Shown: positions 1 through 4,701 of the stretch, piece after piece
How the letters are laid out: each line of letters begins with the position of its first letter
Numbering within the stretch: position 1 is the stretch's first letter
Source: Pseudanabaenales cyanobacterium
GTDB taxonomy: Bacteria > Cyanobacteriota > Cyanobacteriia > Phormidesmidales > Phormidesmidaceae
Direction of reading: 5' to 3'
Length of the DNA: 5,974 nt
Assembly (NCBI GenBank): GCA_022360135.1
Contig: JAKSDM010000151.1
Coordinates: 1 to 5,974 of the forward strand
Translations under genes and position numbers: made by a program
The notes under the pieces: model-generated
What the model was told of the DNA's origin: nothing
The model's database searches: none
Seen by the model: the letters and a program-made list of their open reading frames with translations, nothing else

Positions 1-308
1 CTACGTGATAATGCCTTGTATAAAGTTTCCACAAAGTCTTTATCCCGACGAGAATAAGAAATAAATATATCGGCCATGTTGGGTCAAAGACAGACTACAT
101 ATCGAGTCTACTTCAAAAAACTCTAACAATTTTGCCAAGCGTTTTTATGGCCGCCTCAGCAAGGCCAAAAGGCCAAAAAAGCAGCCTTTCCAGAGTTCAT
201 TCCTAATTCTTATGCTCTCCCTGCTCCATCATGGGAGCCACAGCTGCATAACATCCCATCCATAGTCATCTATTGAGACTTTATTTATTTATACGCTAAT
301 CTCTATAC
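1..308. other. Non-coding stretch, no gene recognised
   Basis: I see no supportable gene here. Two plus-strand frames are open from the left edge and stop after 18 and 20 codons, so the last codons of a gene ending inside the window cannot be excluded, but neither peptide is recognisable. A 19-codon frame from the ATG at 147 has no ribosome binding site. The stretch is AT-rich and holds a short direct repeat of GGCCAAAA (163-170 and 171-178). It lies downstream of gifB, beyond that gene's terminator. Confidence 0.5.
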
Positions 309-342
309 TAAAAGAGGACATACAAATGTATGCCCTCTTTTA
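309..342 (-). terminator. Stem-loop terminator downstream of gifB
   Basis: The arms AAAAGAGG (310-317) and CCTCTTTT (334-341) pair perfectly. They continue inward, after one A/C mismatch, into CATACA (319-324) and TGTATG (327-332) around an AA centre, and outward by T309-A342. On the minus strand the stem ends in CCTCTTTT, an intrinsic-terminator-like GC block followed by U residues, and it begins 29 nt after the gifB stop codon. The structure is symmetric enough to act on both strands, so it may also stop transcription entering from the left. Confidence 0.8.
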
Positions 343-371
343 ACTCTTGATTGAAATACAGCGCAGTTAAA

Positions 372-821
372 CTAGCTGATAGTTGCGTGGCTGCGCTCGT
401 AGGTTGCCCAAAAGCTGGGATGGACCTTGCCTTGAATGCGGTTCCAGTATTTTGTGACATCAGCGGTCAGACCGACCTCTTTCGCCAGACGAGTTAGCAT
501 CGACTGTTGACGCTGCTTGATGGACTGGTGACGATTTATCATCATCAACCGAGCTTTGTCCTGCGTGGAGAGAGGGTCTTGAATAGTTGCAGGAGAAGTT
601 GGAGCAGGTGCAGTAATCGGCTCCGGCGCAGGGGCTGATTCGCCCGTCCGGTAAGCTACGCCCCGATAAACTAAATCAAGGGTTGGCTGCTGGACTGAAT
701 TTTTCTTAACTGTGCGGAATCGGATATCTACTCCGCGATATTTACCCCCGTCTTCAGTGTCTTTTAGCTCAATCCTGGGAGGATTGTAGTCATAGCTAAT
801 ACCGCGATAAGTAAGTTGCAT
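372..821 (-). CDS. gifB: Glutamine synthetase inactivating factor IF17-like protein (DUF4278 N-terminus)
   Basis: The 149-residue protein has two parts. The N-terminal part is a DUF4278-type region with three Y-R-G motifs (residues 5-7, 28-30, 52-54), including LTYRGISYDYNPP at the start. A Pro/Ala/Thr-rich linker follows (about 60-84). Residues 85-149 closely resemble, from memory, the small factor IF7: STQDKARLMM, IKQRQQSMLTR, and a tail ending in Y-E-R-S-H-A. With an offset of 83, R91, R104 and R111 fall on IF7 Arg8, Arg21 and Arg28, residues reported as important for binding glutamine synthetase. Synechocystis IF17 is also 149 residues. The family inhibits glutamine synthetase type I by direct protein-protein contact in the cytoplasm when ammonium or glutamine is plentiful. 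The ATG has AGGAGG 7 nt upstream. The leader carries a glutamine riboswitch and an NtcA box, which supports the assignment independently. A DUF4278 protein of unrelated function is unlikely given the IF7-like tail. Confidence 0.93.
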   Translation of the reverse strand: MQLTYRGISYDYNPPRIELKDTEDGGKYRGVDIRFRTVKKNSVQQPTLDLVYRGVAYRTGESAPAPEPITAPAPTSPATIQDPLSTQDKARLMMINRHQSIKQRQQSMLTRLAKEVGLTADVTKYWNRIQGKVHPSFWATYERSHATIS

Positions 822-828
822 GGTGTCG

Positions 829-834
829 CCTCCT
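829..834 (-). promoter_or_regulatory. gifB Shine-Dalgarno, target of a possible anti-SD
   Basis: AGGAGG sits 7 nt before the gifB ATG and fixes the start. The sequence GAGGCG (832 down to 827) is perfectly complementary to CGCCTC at 873 down to 868, which overlaps the 3' end of the riboswitch aptamer. The site could therefore be hidden or exposed according to the riboswitch state. Confidence 0.85.
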
Positions 835-867
835 AGCCCATTAAGTTTGATGCGGGTTTAGTGAACC

Positions 868-873
868 GAGGCG
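868..873 (-). promoter_or_regulatory. Anti-Shine-Dalgarno segment of gifB leader
   Basis: On the minus strand this reads CGCCTC, complementary over six bases to GAGGCG of the gifB ribosome binding site. Its first two bases (873, 872) are the conserved CG that ends the glutamine aptamer, so ligand binding and Shine-Dalgarno masking would compete. A small hairpin, GGTT (867-864) with AACC (858-855), lies inside the intervening loop and could bring the two segments together. No U-run follows, which favours translational rather than transcriptional control. The pairing is seen; the switching is inferred. Confidence 0.55.
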
Positions 874-964
874 CGTTCCTTCGGGCTTTTCCCTACTTCC
901 GTCTCTTGACCGCCCAATTTTTTCCGAGTAGGAGTTGATTGCGAGTAGAAAAGAGATGAACGAT
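872..964 (-). promoter_or_regulatory. Glutamine-I riboswitch (glnA RNA motif) in the gifB leader
   Basis: Read on the minus strand, the element has the order of the known cyanobacterial glutamine aptamer. P1 5' strand CGTTC (962-958) is followed by a single A (957). P2 is TCTCTT (956-951) with AAGAGA (907-902). The conserved core CGGAAGTA (901-894) comes next, then P3 GGG (893-891) with CCC (885-883) around a five-base loop. The conserved GAAG (882-879) leads to the P1 3' strand GAACG (878-874) and the terminal CG. The family binds L-glutamine and in Synechocystis activates gifB. The aptamer begins about 10 nt after the predicted transcription start and ends 50 nt before the gifB ATG. The P2 loop is long, about 43 nt. 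Confidence 0.92.
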
Positions 965-977
965 TTATCCTTTTTCT

Positions 978-991
978 GTATCATAGGCTAC
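978..991 (-). promoter_or_regulatory. NtcA binding box overlapping the gifB -10 element
   Basis: The minus strand reads GTAGCCTATGATAC, an exact GTA-N8-TAC NtcA consensus, with an A after the final TAC as in the extended form. The box covers the whole -10 hexamer (985-980), so bound NtcA would exclude RNA polymerase. NtcA is the cyanobacterial CRP-family nitrogen regulator, active when 2-oxoglutarate is high. It is known to repress gif genes in Synechocystis. Repression here is inferred from the position. Confidence 0.8.
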
Positions 992-1008
992 GGTTTTTCG
1001 TTTGTCAA
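980..1008 (-). promoter_or_regulatory. Sigma-70-type promoter of gifB
   Basis: On the minus strand the -35 is a perfect TTGACA (1008-1003), the spacer is 17 bp, and the -10 is TATGAT (985-980), one base from consensus. The expected start at about 973 puts the glutamine aptamer almost at the 5' end of the transcript and gives a leader of about 150 nt. Confidence 0.85.
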
Positions 1009-1108
1009 TTGGTTTTGTCAGGAAATCTATGCAAATTTGAGCAGGTTTTGGTTGTTTTGTTATCAGGTTTGTACAGGTATGGATGGCCACACGCTTAGAT
1101 TTATCTAG

Positions 1109-1116
1109 GCGATCGC
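1109..1116. repeat. HIP1 octamer
   Basis: Exact GCGATCGC, the highly iterated palindrome typical of many cyanobacterial genomes. This copy is intergenic. Confidence 0.9.
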
Positions 1117-1130
1117 TGTTTAATAAGTCG

Positions 1131-1156
1131 GTTATAGGTTGTCAGACAACGATAAC
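1131..1156. repeat. 26-bp imperfect palindrome
   Basis: The outer arms GTTAT (1131-1135) and ATAAC (1152-1156) and the inner arms GTTGTC (1138-1143) and GACAAC (1145-1150) surround a central A, with only AG and G unpaired between them. It lies about 70 nt past the phosphoesterase stop and about 120 nt upstream of the gifB -35. No U-run follows on either strand, so it is more like a protein-binding palindrome or an RNA-end stem than a standard terminator. Its function is unknown. Confidence 0.5.
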
Positions 1157-1223
1157 TTTAATGATGGGCTAAAAGGTTAAAAAATGTGAAAATCGGAGAT
1201 TTGCCGCCCAATCTACTAACGAG

Positions 1224-1811
1224 CTAACCTGCCAACCCCCCAAAAGGAAGCGCCTGTGAAACTATCCATCGCCGACCTGTGTGAATGAGTAAAGTAAGCT
1301 GGTCTGCCATGAACTGTAAGTGGAGCGATCGAGTTGCAAACTCAGGCCAGGCTTTTCTGAAAGCACTCGGCTTCAAGTCCCGAAACGCTATCGTTAGATG
1401 AGGGGTATACGGACGGCGTCGGGAGCGCTGATCCACAATATTCAACTTGGCCTCCATGTGAACCGTCAGCGCCTGCTGCAATGACATCAGGTTTGGCGTT
1501 TTCAGAACGTTGATATAGATTACTCGGGGAGGAAAAGCCCCAAATCCGGATAGGGTGATCGGTAAAGCGCTGTGACGCATTGCAAAGGCTGCTAAGGAAG
1601 TCTGCAAACTTTCCACCGTCGCCGCAGGCCATTCAAACGGGGGTTGAAGGGTGATGTGGGGCGGCGATTTTTGAGCGGCTCGGCTGTCATAGCGATCGCT
1701 AAAATACTGTTGGATTTCGCTAGCCTTGTCCTGAATCTGAGAGGGAGGCAGCAGGGCAATAAAGAACCGATGCTGAGAATTCGCCTTCTGGAGAGATGAC
1801 TGAGGTTCCAT
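1224..1811 (-). CDS. 2H-phosphoesterase / 2'-5' RNA ligase family protein
   Basis: The 195-residue protein carries the two H-x-T/S-x signatures of the 2H phosphoesterase superfamily: HITL at residues 52-55 (within SPPHITLQPPF) and HLTI at 138-141 (within YTPHLTIAF). The two histidines form the catalytic pair. The N-terminus RFFIALLPP (15-23) is the usual first strand. Bacterial relatives (LigT/ThpR-like) act in vitro on 2'-5' RNA linkages or hydrolyse 2',3'-cyclic nucleotide phosphates. The natural substrate is generally unclear, so I give no gene symbol. There is no signal peptide, so it should be cytoplasmic. The ATG has no clear Shine-Dalgarno, and a heptamer repeat begins 4 nt upstream of it. 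It is divergent from the YCII-smpB genes. Confidence 0.88.
   Translation of the reverse strand: MEPQSSLQKANSQHRFFIALLPPSQIQDKASEIQQYFSDRYDSRAAQKSPPHITLQPPFEWPAATVESLQTSLAAFAMRHSALPITLSGFGAFPPRVIYINVLKTPNLMSLQQALTVHMEAKLNIVDQRSRRRPYTPHLTIAFRDLKPSAFRKAWPEFATRSLHLQFMADQLTLLIHTGRRWIVSQALPFGGLAG
1692..1699. repeat. HIP1 octamer
   Basis: Exact GCGATCGC inside the 2H-phosphoesterase coding sequence. Confidence 0.9.
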
Positions 1812-1814
1812 ATA

Positions 1815-1856
1815 ATATTAGGGATTAGAGATTAGGAGTTAGGGATTAGGAATTGA
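1815..1856. repeat. Degenerate heptamer tandem repeat (STRR-like)
   Basis: Six consecutive 7-bp units in perfect register, consensus GGATTAG. The first five units all end in TTAG, and the sixth is diverged. Such short tandemly repeated heptamers are known from cyanobacterial intergenic regions. The array starts 4 bp from the phosphoesterase ATG and would therefore form its 5' leader, leaving no room for a normal Shine-Dalgarno. Confidence 0.75.
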
Positions 1857-1969
1857 GGCAAGGGCGAAAAGCAGAAGGCAAAAAATACGCCACTTCATGC
1901 TTTATCCTGCAAATACCTGACTTTTCTAATTCTCATTTTGCCTAGGCCATTTAAGGAACAATCCCCATC

Positions 1970-2236
1970 ATGCCCTGGTTTGTCAAAATCGAGACAGGCA
2001 TTGTAGATAAAGCCACTTTCGATCAACATGTTCCAGCTCATAAAGAATATGTCCGCGACTTAATTGCCAAAGGCCATCAAGCCCGTACTGGATATTGGGC
2101 CGATTTCGGCGGCGGCATGCTATTGTTTCGGGCCGACTCATTGGCAGAGGCAAAGGCGATTGTACAAGCAGATCCACTCATCCAAAATAGCTGTGTTGAT
2201 TACGAGCTGCATGAGTGGCGCATTGTAGCGGAATAG
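1970..2236 (+). CDS. YCII-family (YciI-like) protein
   Basis: The 88-residue protein matches the YCII ferredoxin-like fold family. His24 in VPAHKEYV and Asp45 in GYWADFGGGM lie where the family has its conserved His and Asp. The later block LLFRADSLAEAKAIVQADP (51-69) ends in the typical D-P. Members are small dimeric cytoplasmic proteins whose biochemical role is mostly unknown; some are proposed or shown to be lyases or hydrolases, so no reaction is assigned here. The ATG has a modest AAGGA 12 nt upstream. The stop lies 14 nt before the smpB start, which indicates co-transcription. Confidence 0.87.
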   Translation: MPWFVKIETGIVDKATFDQHVPAHKEYVRDLIAKGHQARTGYWADFGGGMLLFRADSLAEAKAIVQADPLIQNSCVDYELHEWRIVAE

Positions 2237-2239
2237 AAC

Positions 2240-2244
2240 GGAGG
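2240..2244 (+). promoter_or_regulatory. smpB ribosome binding site deciding the start
   Basis: GGAGG sits 6 nt before the ATG at 2251. It selects this start over an in-frame ATG at 2215, which would lie inside the YCII coding sequence and add 12 residues unlike SmpB. Confidence 0.85.
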
Positions 2245-2250
2245 CTGCCA

Positions 2251-2718
2251 ATGGCTGAACAAAGTGATGGATACAAAGTCATTAGCGATAATCGCCAAGC
2301 TCGCTATCTCTATGAAATCCTGGAAACCTATGAGGCTGGAATTGAGCTGAAGGGAACCGAGGTGAAATCTATTCGTCAGGGCAAAGTCAACCTGAGAGAT
2401 GGCTACGCCCTGATTCGCAACGAAGAAGTCTGGTTATACAACGTTCACATCTCTCCCCACGAAACCACGAACCAAGTTTTCAATCACGATCCCAGACGGA
2501 CCCGCAAGCTACTTCTGCACCGTCAGGAAATCCGTAAGCTGATCGGCAAAGTAGAGCAGAAAGGACTTACCCTAGTCCCCCTCAAAATGTATCTTAAGCG
2601 AGGCAAAGTTAAGGTTAATATCGCCCTGGGCAAAGGCAAGAAACTGCACGACAAGCGGGAAGACTTGAAACGAAAGCAGGCGAAACGGGATGTCGAACGC
2701 GCTTTGAAGAATTACTAA
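2251..2718 (+). CDS. smpB: SsrA-binding protein SmpB
   Basis: The 155-residue protein, a usual length for SmpB, begins MAEQSDGYKVISDNRQARY and shows the family blocks IELKGTEVKSIRQGK (about 31-45), the NLRDGYALI segment, and the C-terminal GKKLHDKREDLKRK (about 128-141) with a basic tail. SmpB binds tmRNA (SsrA) and delivers it to stalled ribosomes for trans-translation. Its C-terminal tail enters the empty mRNA channel. It is probably translated from the same mRNA as the YCII gene upstream, 14 nt away. No tmRNA gene is visible in the window. Confidence 0.97.
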   Translation: MAEQSDGYKVISDNRQARYLYEILETYEAGIELKGTEVKSIRQGKVNLRDGYALIRNEEVWLYNVHISPHETTNQVFNHDPRRTRKLLLHRQEIRKLIGKVEQKGLTLVPLKMYLKRGKVKVNIALGKGKKLHDKREDLKRKQAKRDVERALKNY

Positions 2719-2770
2719 GGATTGGGTGCTGGGTACGGAGGCCTGATCTGTTAAATTTAATAATTTGATT

Positions 2771-2803
2771 GGAGTTGCAATACTCCCTGCCTGATGGACA
2801 GGG
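2771..2803 (+). repeat. Two overlapping hairpins in the smpB-lysC spacer
   Basis: GGAGT (2771-2775) pairs with ACTCC (2782-2786). CCCTGCC (2785-2791) pairs with GG-A-CAGGG (2796-2803, one bulged A). The two stems share bases 2785-2786, so they are partly exclusive. No U-run follows, so this is not a standard terminator. It could be an RNA-processing or leader structure for lysC, or chance. Confidence 0.3.
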
Positions 2804-2854
2804 GCTAAACTGCAATGGAATTGGGTAATTGAAAAGAGAGGGTGAGACGCAATC

Positions 2855-4672
2855 ATGGCGCTGATTGTCCAGAAATATGGAGGCACTTCGGTTGGCACAG
2901 TCGAGCGGATTCAAGCTGTTGCTCAGCGAGTGCGGCAGACCGTTGAAGCCGGTAATTCGGTGGTGGTAGTAGTTTCCGCCATGGGCAAGACCACCGATAG
3001 CTTAGTTCAGCTGGCCAATCAGATTTCCTCTCGTCCTAGCCGTCGGGAGATGGATATGTTGCTCTCTACCGGAGAGCAGGTATCGATCTCCTTATTGAGT
3101 ATGGCCCTGCAAGAATTGGGTTTGCCCGCTATTTCCCTGACGGGGGCCCAAGTGGGCATTGTTACCGAAGCTGAGCATGCCCGGGCGCGTATCCTACACA
3201 TTAAGACTGAGCGAATGGAACGCCACCTGCAGGCTGGCAATGTGATCGTAGTAGCCGGTTTCCAGGGTGTCAGTAGTGCGCCAGACTTGGAAATCACCAC
3301 CCTGGGTCGAGGGGGATCAGATACTTCCGCTGTTGCTTTGGCGGCTGCACTGCAGGCAGACAGGTGTGAGATTTACACTGATGTTCCCGGGATCCTCACA
3401 GCGGATCCCCGGTTAGTGCCTGACGCCCAACTGATGCCCGAAATCACCTGTGACGAAATGCTGGAGCTAGCCAGTTTGGGGGCGAAGGTATTGCATCCAC
3501 GGGCCGTGGAGATTGCCCGCAATTATGGGGTTTTATTGGCGGTGCGCTCCAGTTGGGTAGATAATCCAGGCACTCAAGTTCTGTCTCCTTTGCCTCAGTC
3601 CCGTTCCTTGGAAGATTTAGAACTTGTCCATCCAGTCGATGCCGTCGAGTTTGATACCGCACAAGCGAAAGTCGCTTTACTGCGAGTGCCGGATCGCCCC
3701 GGTGTCGCTGCCCGTCTATTCGGTGAAATCGGCCAGCAAGCCTTGAACGTAGACCTGATTATTCAATCCATCCACGAAGGTAACACCAACGACATAGCCT
3801 TCACCGTTATTCATCGTCATCTCACCCGGGCGGAGGCCGTGGCCGATGCGATCGCCCCCGCCCTCCGCAATCATCCGGCTGATCCCAATGAAGCGGAGGT
3901 GATTGTAGACCGGCATATGGCCAAGGTCAGCATTGCTGGCGCTGGAATGATTGGTCGTCCAGGGGTGGCGGCTCAGATGTTTTCTACATTGGCCGAGGCT
4001 GGGGTCAATATTCAGATGATTTCCACCTCAGAGGTAAAGGTAAGCTGCACTCTGGATGTGGAGGATTGCGATCGGGCGATCGCAATCCTTTGCCAAACCT
4101 TCAACCTGAATAGCTCTCCCATTCGACTAGACAATCCGGAACAGGCAGCAGCGCCTAAAGACGCCCCTGCTGTCCGAGGCGCCGCTCTTGATCGCAATCA
4201 AGCTCGTTTAGCCATTCGTCATGTTCCGGATCGTCCCGGTATGGCGGCCAAAATCTTTCGATTGTTAGCGGATCAAAGCATTAGCGTAGATATGATTATT
4301 CAATCCCAGCGCTGCCGCCTAGTGGCTGGTATCACCACCCGGGACATTGCTTTCACCGTGGCTCAAGCTGAGGCTGAGGCCGCCAAAGAAATACTGGAGG
4401 CCGCCGCCCCTAAATTAGGCTGTGGTAAGGTTGTGCTAGACACCGAGATCGCCAAGGTCAGTGTTGTCGGCATTGGCATGATTGACAGCCCAGGTGTCGC
4501 GGCCAAAATGTTCAGAGCCCTGGCTGATCAGCGCATCAATATTCAGATGATCGCTACCTCAGAAATTAAAATCAGTTGTGTCGTAGCGGAAACAGAAGGC
4601 GTCAAAGCCCTGCAATCAGTTCATTCAGCCTTTGGTCTGGCGGGACGGCGGCAAATTGAGATTCCGGCATGA
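2855..4672 (+). CDS. lysC: Aspartate kinase with four ACT domains
   Basis: The 605-residue enzyme phosphorylates aspartate to aspartyl-4-phosphate, the first step towards lysine, threonine, methionine and isoleucine. The amino-acid kinase domain (1 to about 245) shows KYGGTSVG (7-14), TTLGRGGSDTSA (148-159), DVPGILTADPR (176-186) and VLHPRA (212-217). Four ACT domains follow: about 270-340, 355-425, 449-520 and 532-600. They form two similar pairs joined by an Ala/Pro-rich linker (about 426-447). This is the cyanobacterial form; the structurally known Synechocystis enzyme has the same layout and is inhibited by lysine and threonine. ACT1 keeps the NTNDIAFT effector-type motif; ACT3 has a five-residue longer version ending in TTRDIAFT. 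The ATG follows a purine-rich GAGAGGGTGAG stretch. The gene lies 136 nt after smpB on the same strand, and no lysine riboswitch is seen. Confidence 0.97.
   Translation: MALIVQKYGGTSVGTVERIQAVAQRVRQTVEAGNSVVVVVSAMGKTTDSLVQLANQISSRPSRREMDMLLSTGEQVSISLLSMALQELGLPAISLTGAQVGIVTEAEHARARILHIKTERMERHLQAGNVIVVAGFQGVSSAPDLEITTLGRGGSDTSAVALAAALQADRCEIYTDVPGILTADPRLVPDAQLMPEITCDEMLELASLGAKVLHPRAVEIARNYGVLLAVRSSWVDNPGTQVLSPLPQSRSLEDLELVHPVDAVEFDTAQAKVALLRVPDRPGVAARLFGEIGQQALNVDLIIQSIHEGNTNDIAFTVIHRHLTRAEAVADAIAPALRNHPADPNEAEVIVDRHMAKVSIAGAGMIGRPGVAAQMFSTLAEAGVNIQMISTSEVKVSCTLDVEDCDRAIAILCQTFNLNSSPIRLDNPEQAAAPKDAPAVRGAALDRNQARLAIRHVPDRPGMAAKIFRLLADQSISVDMIIQSQRCRLVAGITTRDIAFTVAQAEAEAAKEILEAAAPKLGCGKVVLDTEIAKVSVVGIGMIDSPGVAAKMFRALADQRINIQMIATSEIKISCVVAETEGVKALQSVHSAFGLAGRRQIEIPA
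3848..3855. repeat. HIP1 octamer
   Basis: Exact GCGATCGC inside lysC, in the codons for the end of ACT domain 1. Confidence 0.9.
4062..4089. repeat. 28-bp palindrome built around a HIP1 octamer in lysC
   Basis: AGGATTGCGATCG (4062-4074) and CGATCGCAATCCT (4077-4089) are perfect 13-bp inverted arms separated by GG. The right arm contains most of an exact HIP1 octamer (4076-4083), and the left arm contains GCGATCGG, one base from HIP1. It encodes the end of ACT domain 2 (around residues 403-412). Confidence 0.9.
4076..4083. repeat. HIP1 octamer
   Basis: Exact GCGATCGC inside lysC, part of the larger palindrome at 4062-4089. Confidence 0.9.
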
Positions 4673-4701
4673 AAGCTAAGGAGTGGGCGAATCAGCAAAC
4701 C

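Larger units (their letters stand above)
1009..1223. other. Gene-free part of the gifB / 2H-phosphoesterase intergenic region
   Basis: Together with the gifB leader this makes about 400 bp without a coding sequence. It lies upstream of the gifB promoter and downstream of the phosphoesterase gene. It contains one HIP1 octamer, a 26-bp imperfect palindrome (1131-1156), and a small inverted repeat GCTTAGAT/ATCTAGGC (1093-1110, one T-G pair). I see no convincing terminator for the phosphoesterase gene and no small gene. Confidence 0.5.

Noticed and set aside
147..206. 19-codon open frame on the plus strand
   Set aside because: No ribosome binding site, no recognisable sequence, too short to support.
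1093..1110. Small inverted repeat GCTTAGAT/ATCTAGGC as a terminator
   Set aside because: No U-run on either strand; more than 110 nt from the phosphoesterase stop.
1179..1202. Terminator for the 2H-phosphoesterase gene: stem 1190-1202 followed on the minus strand by six T
   Set aside because: The stem is only five mostly A-T pairs with a three-base loop and is separated from the T run by five bases, too weak to call.
2215..2250. Upstream in-frame ATG as an alternative smpB start
   Set aside because: It lies within the YCII coding sequence, adds residues unlike SmpB, and the ATG at 2251 has a well-placed GGAGG.
2719..2854. Lysine riboswitch upstream of lysC
   Set aside because: The spacer is only 136 nt, shorter than the lysine aptamer, and lacks its conserved helices.
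2615..2914. Minus-strand open frames opposite the smpB end and lysC start
   Set aside because: Their products resemble nothing, they have no ribosome binding sites, and they lie opposite well-supported genes.
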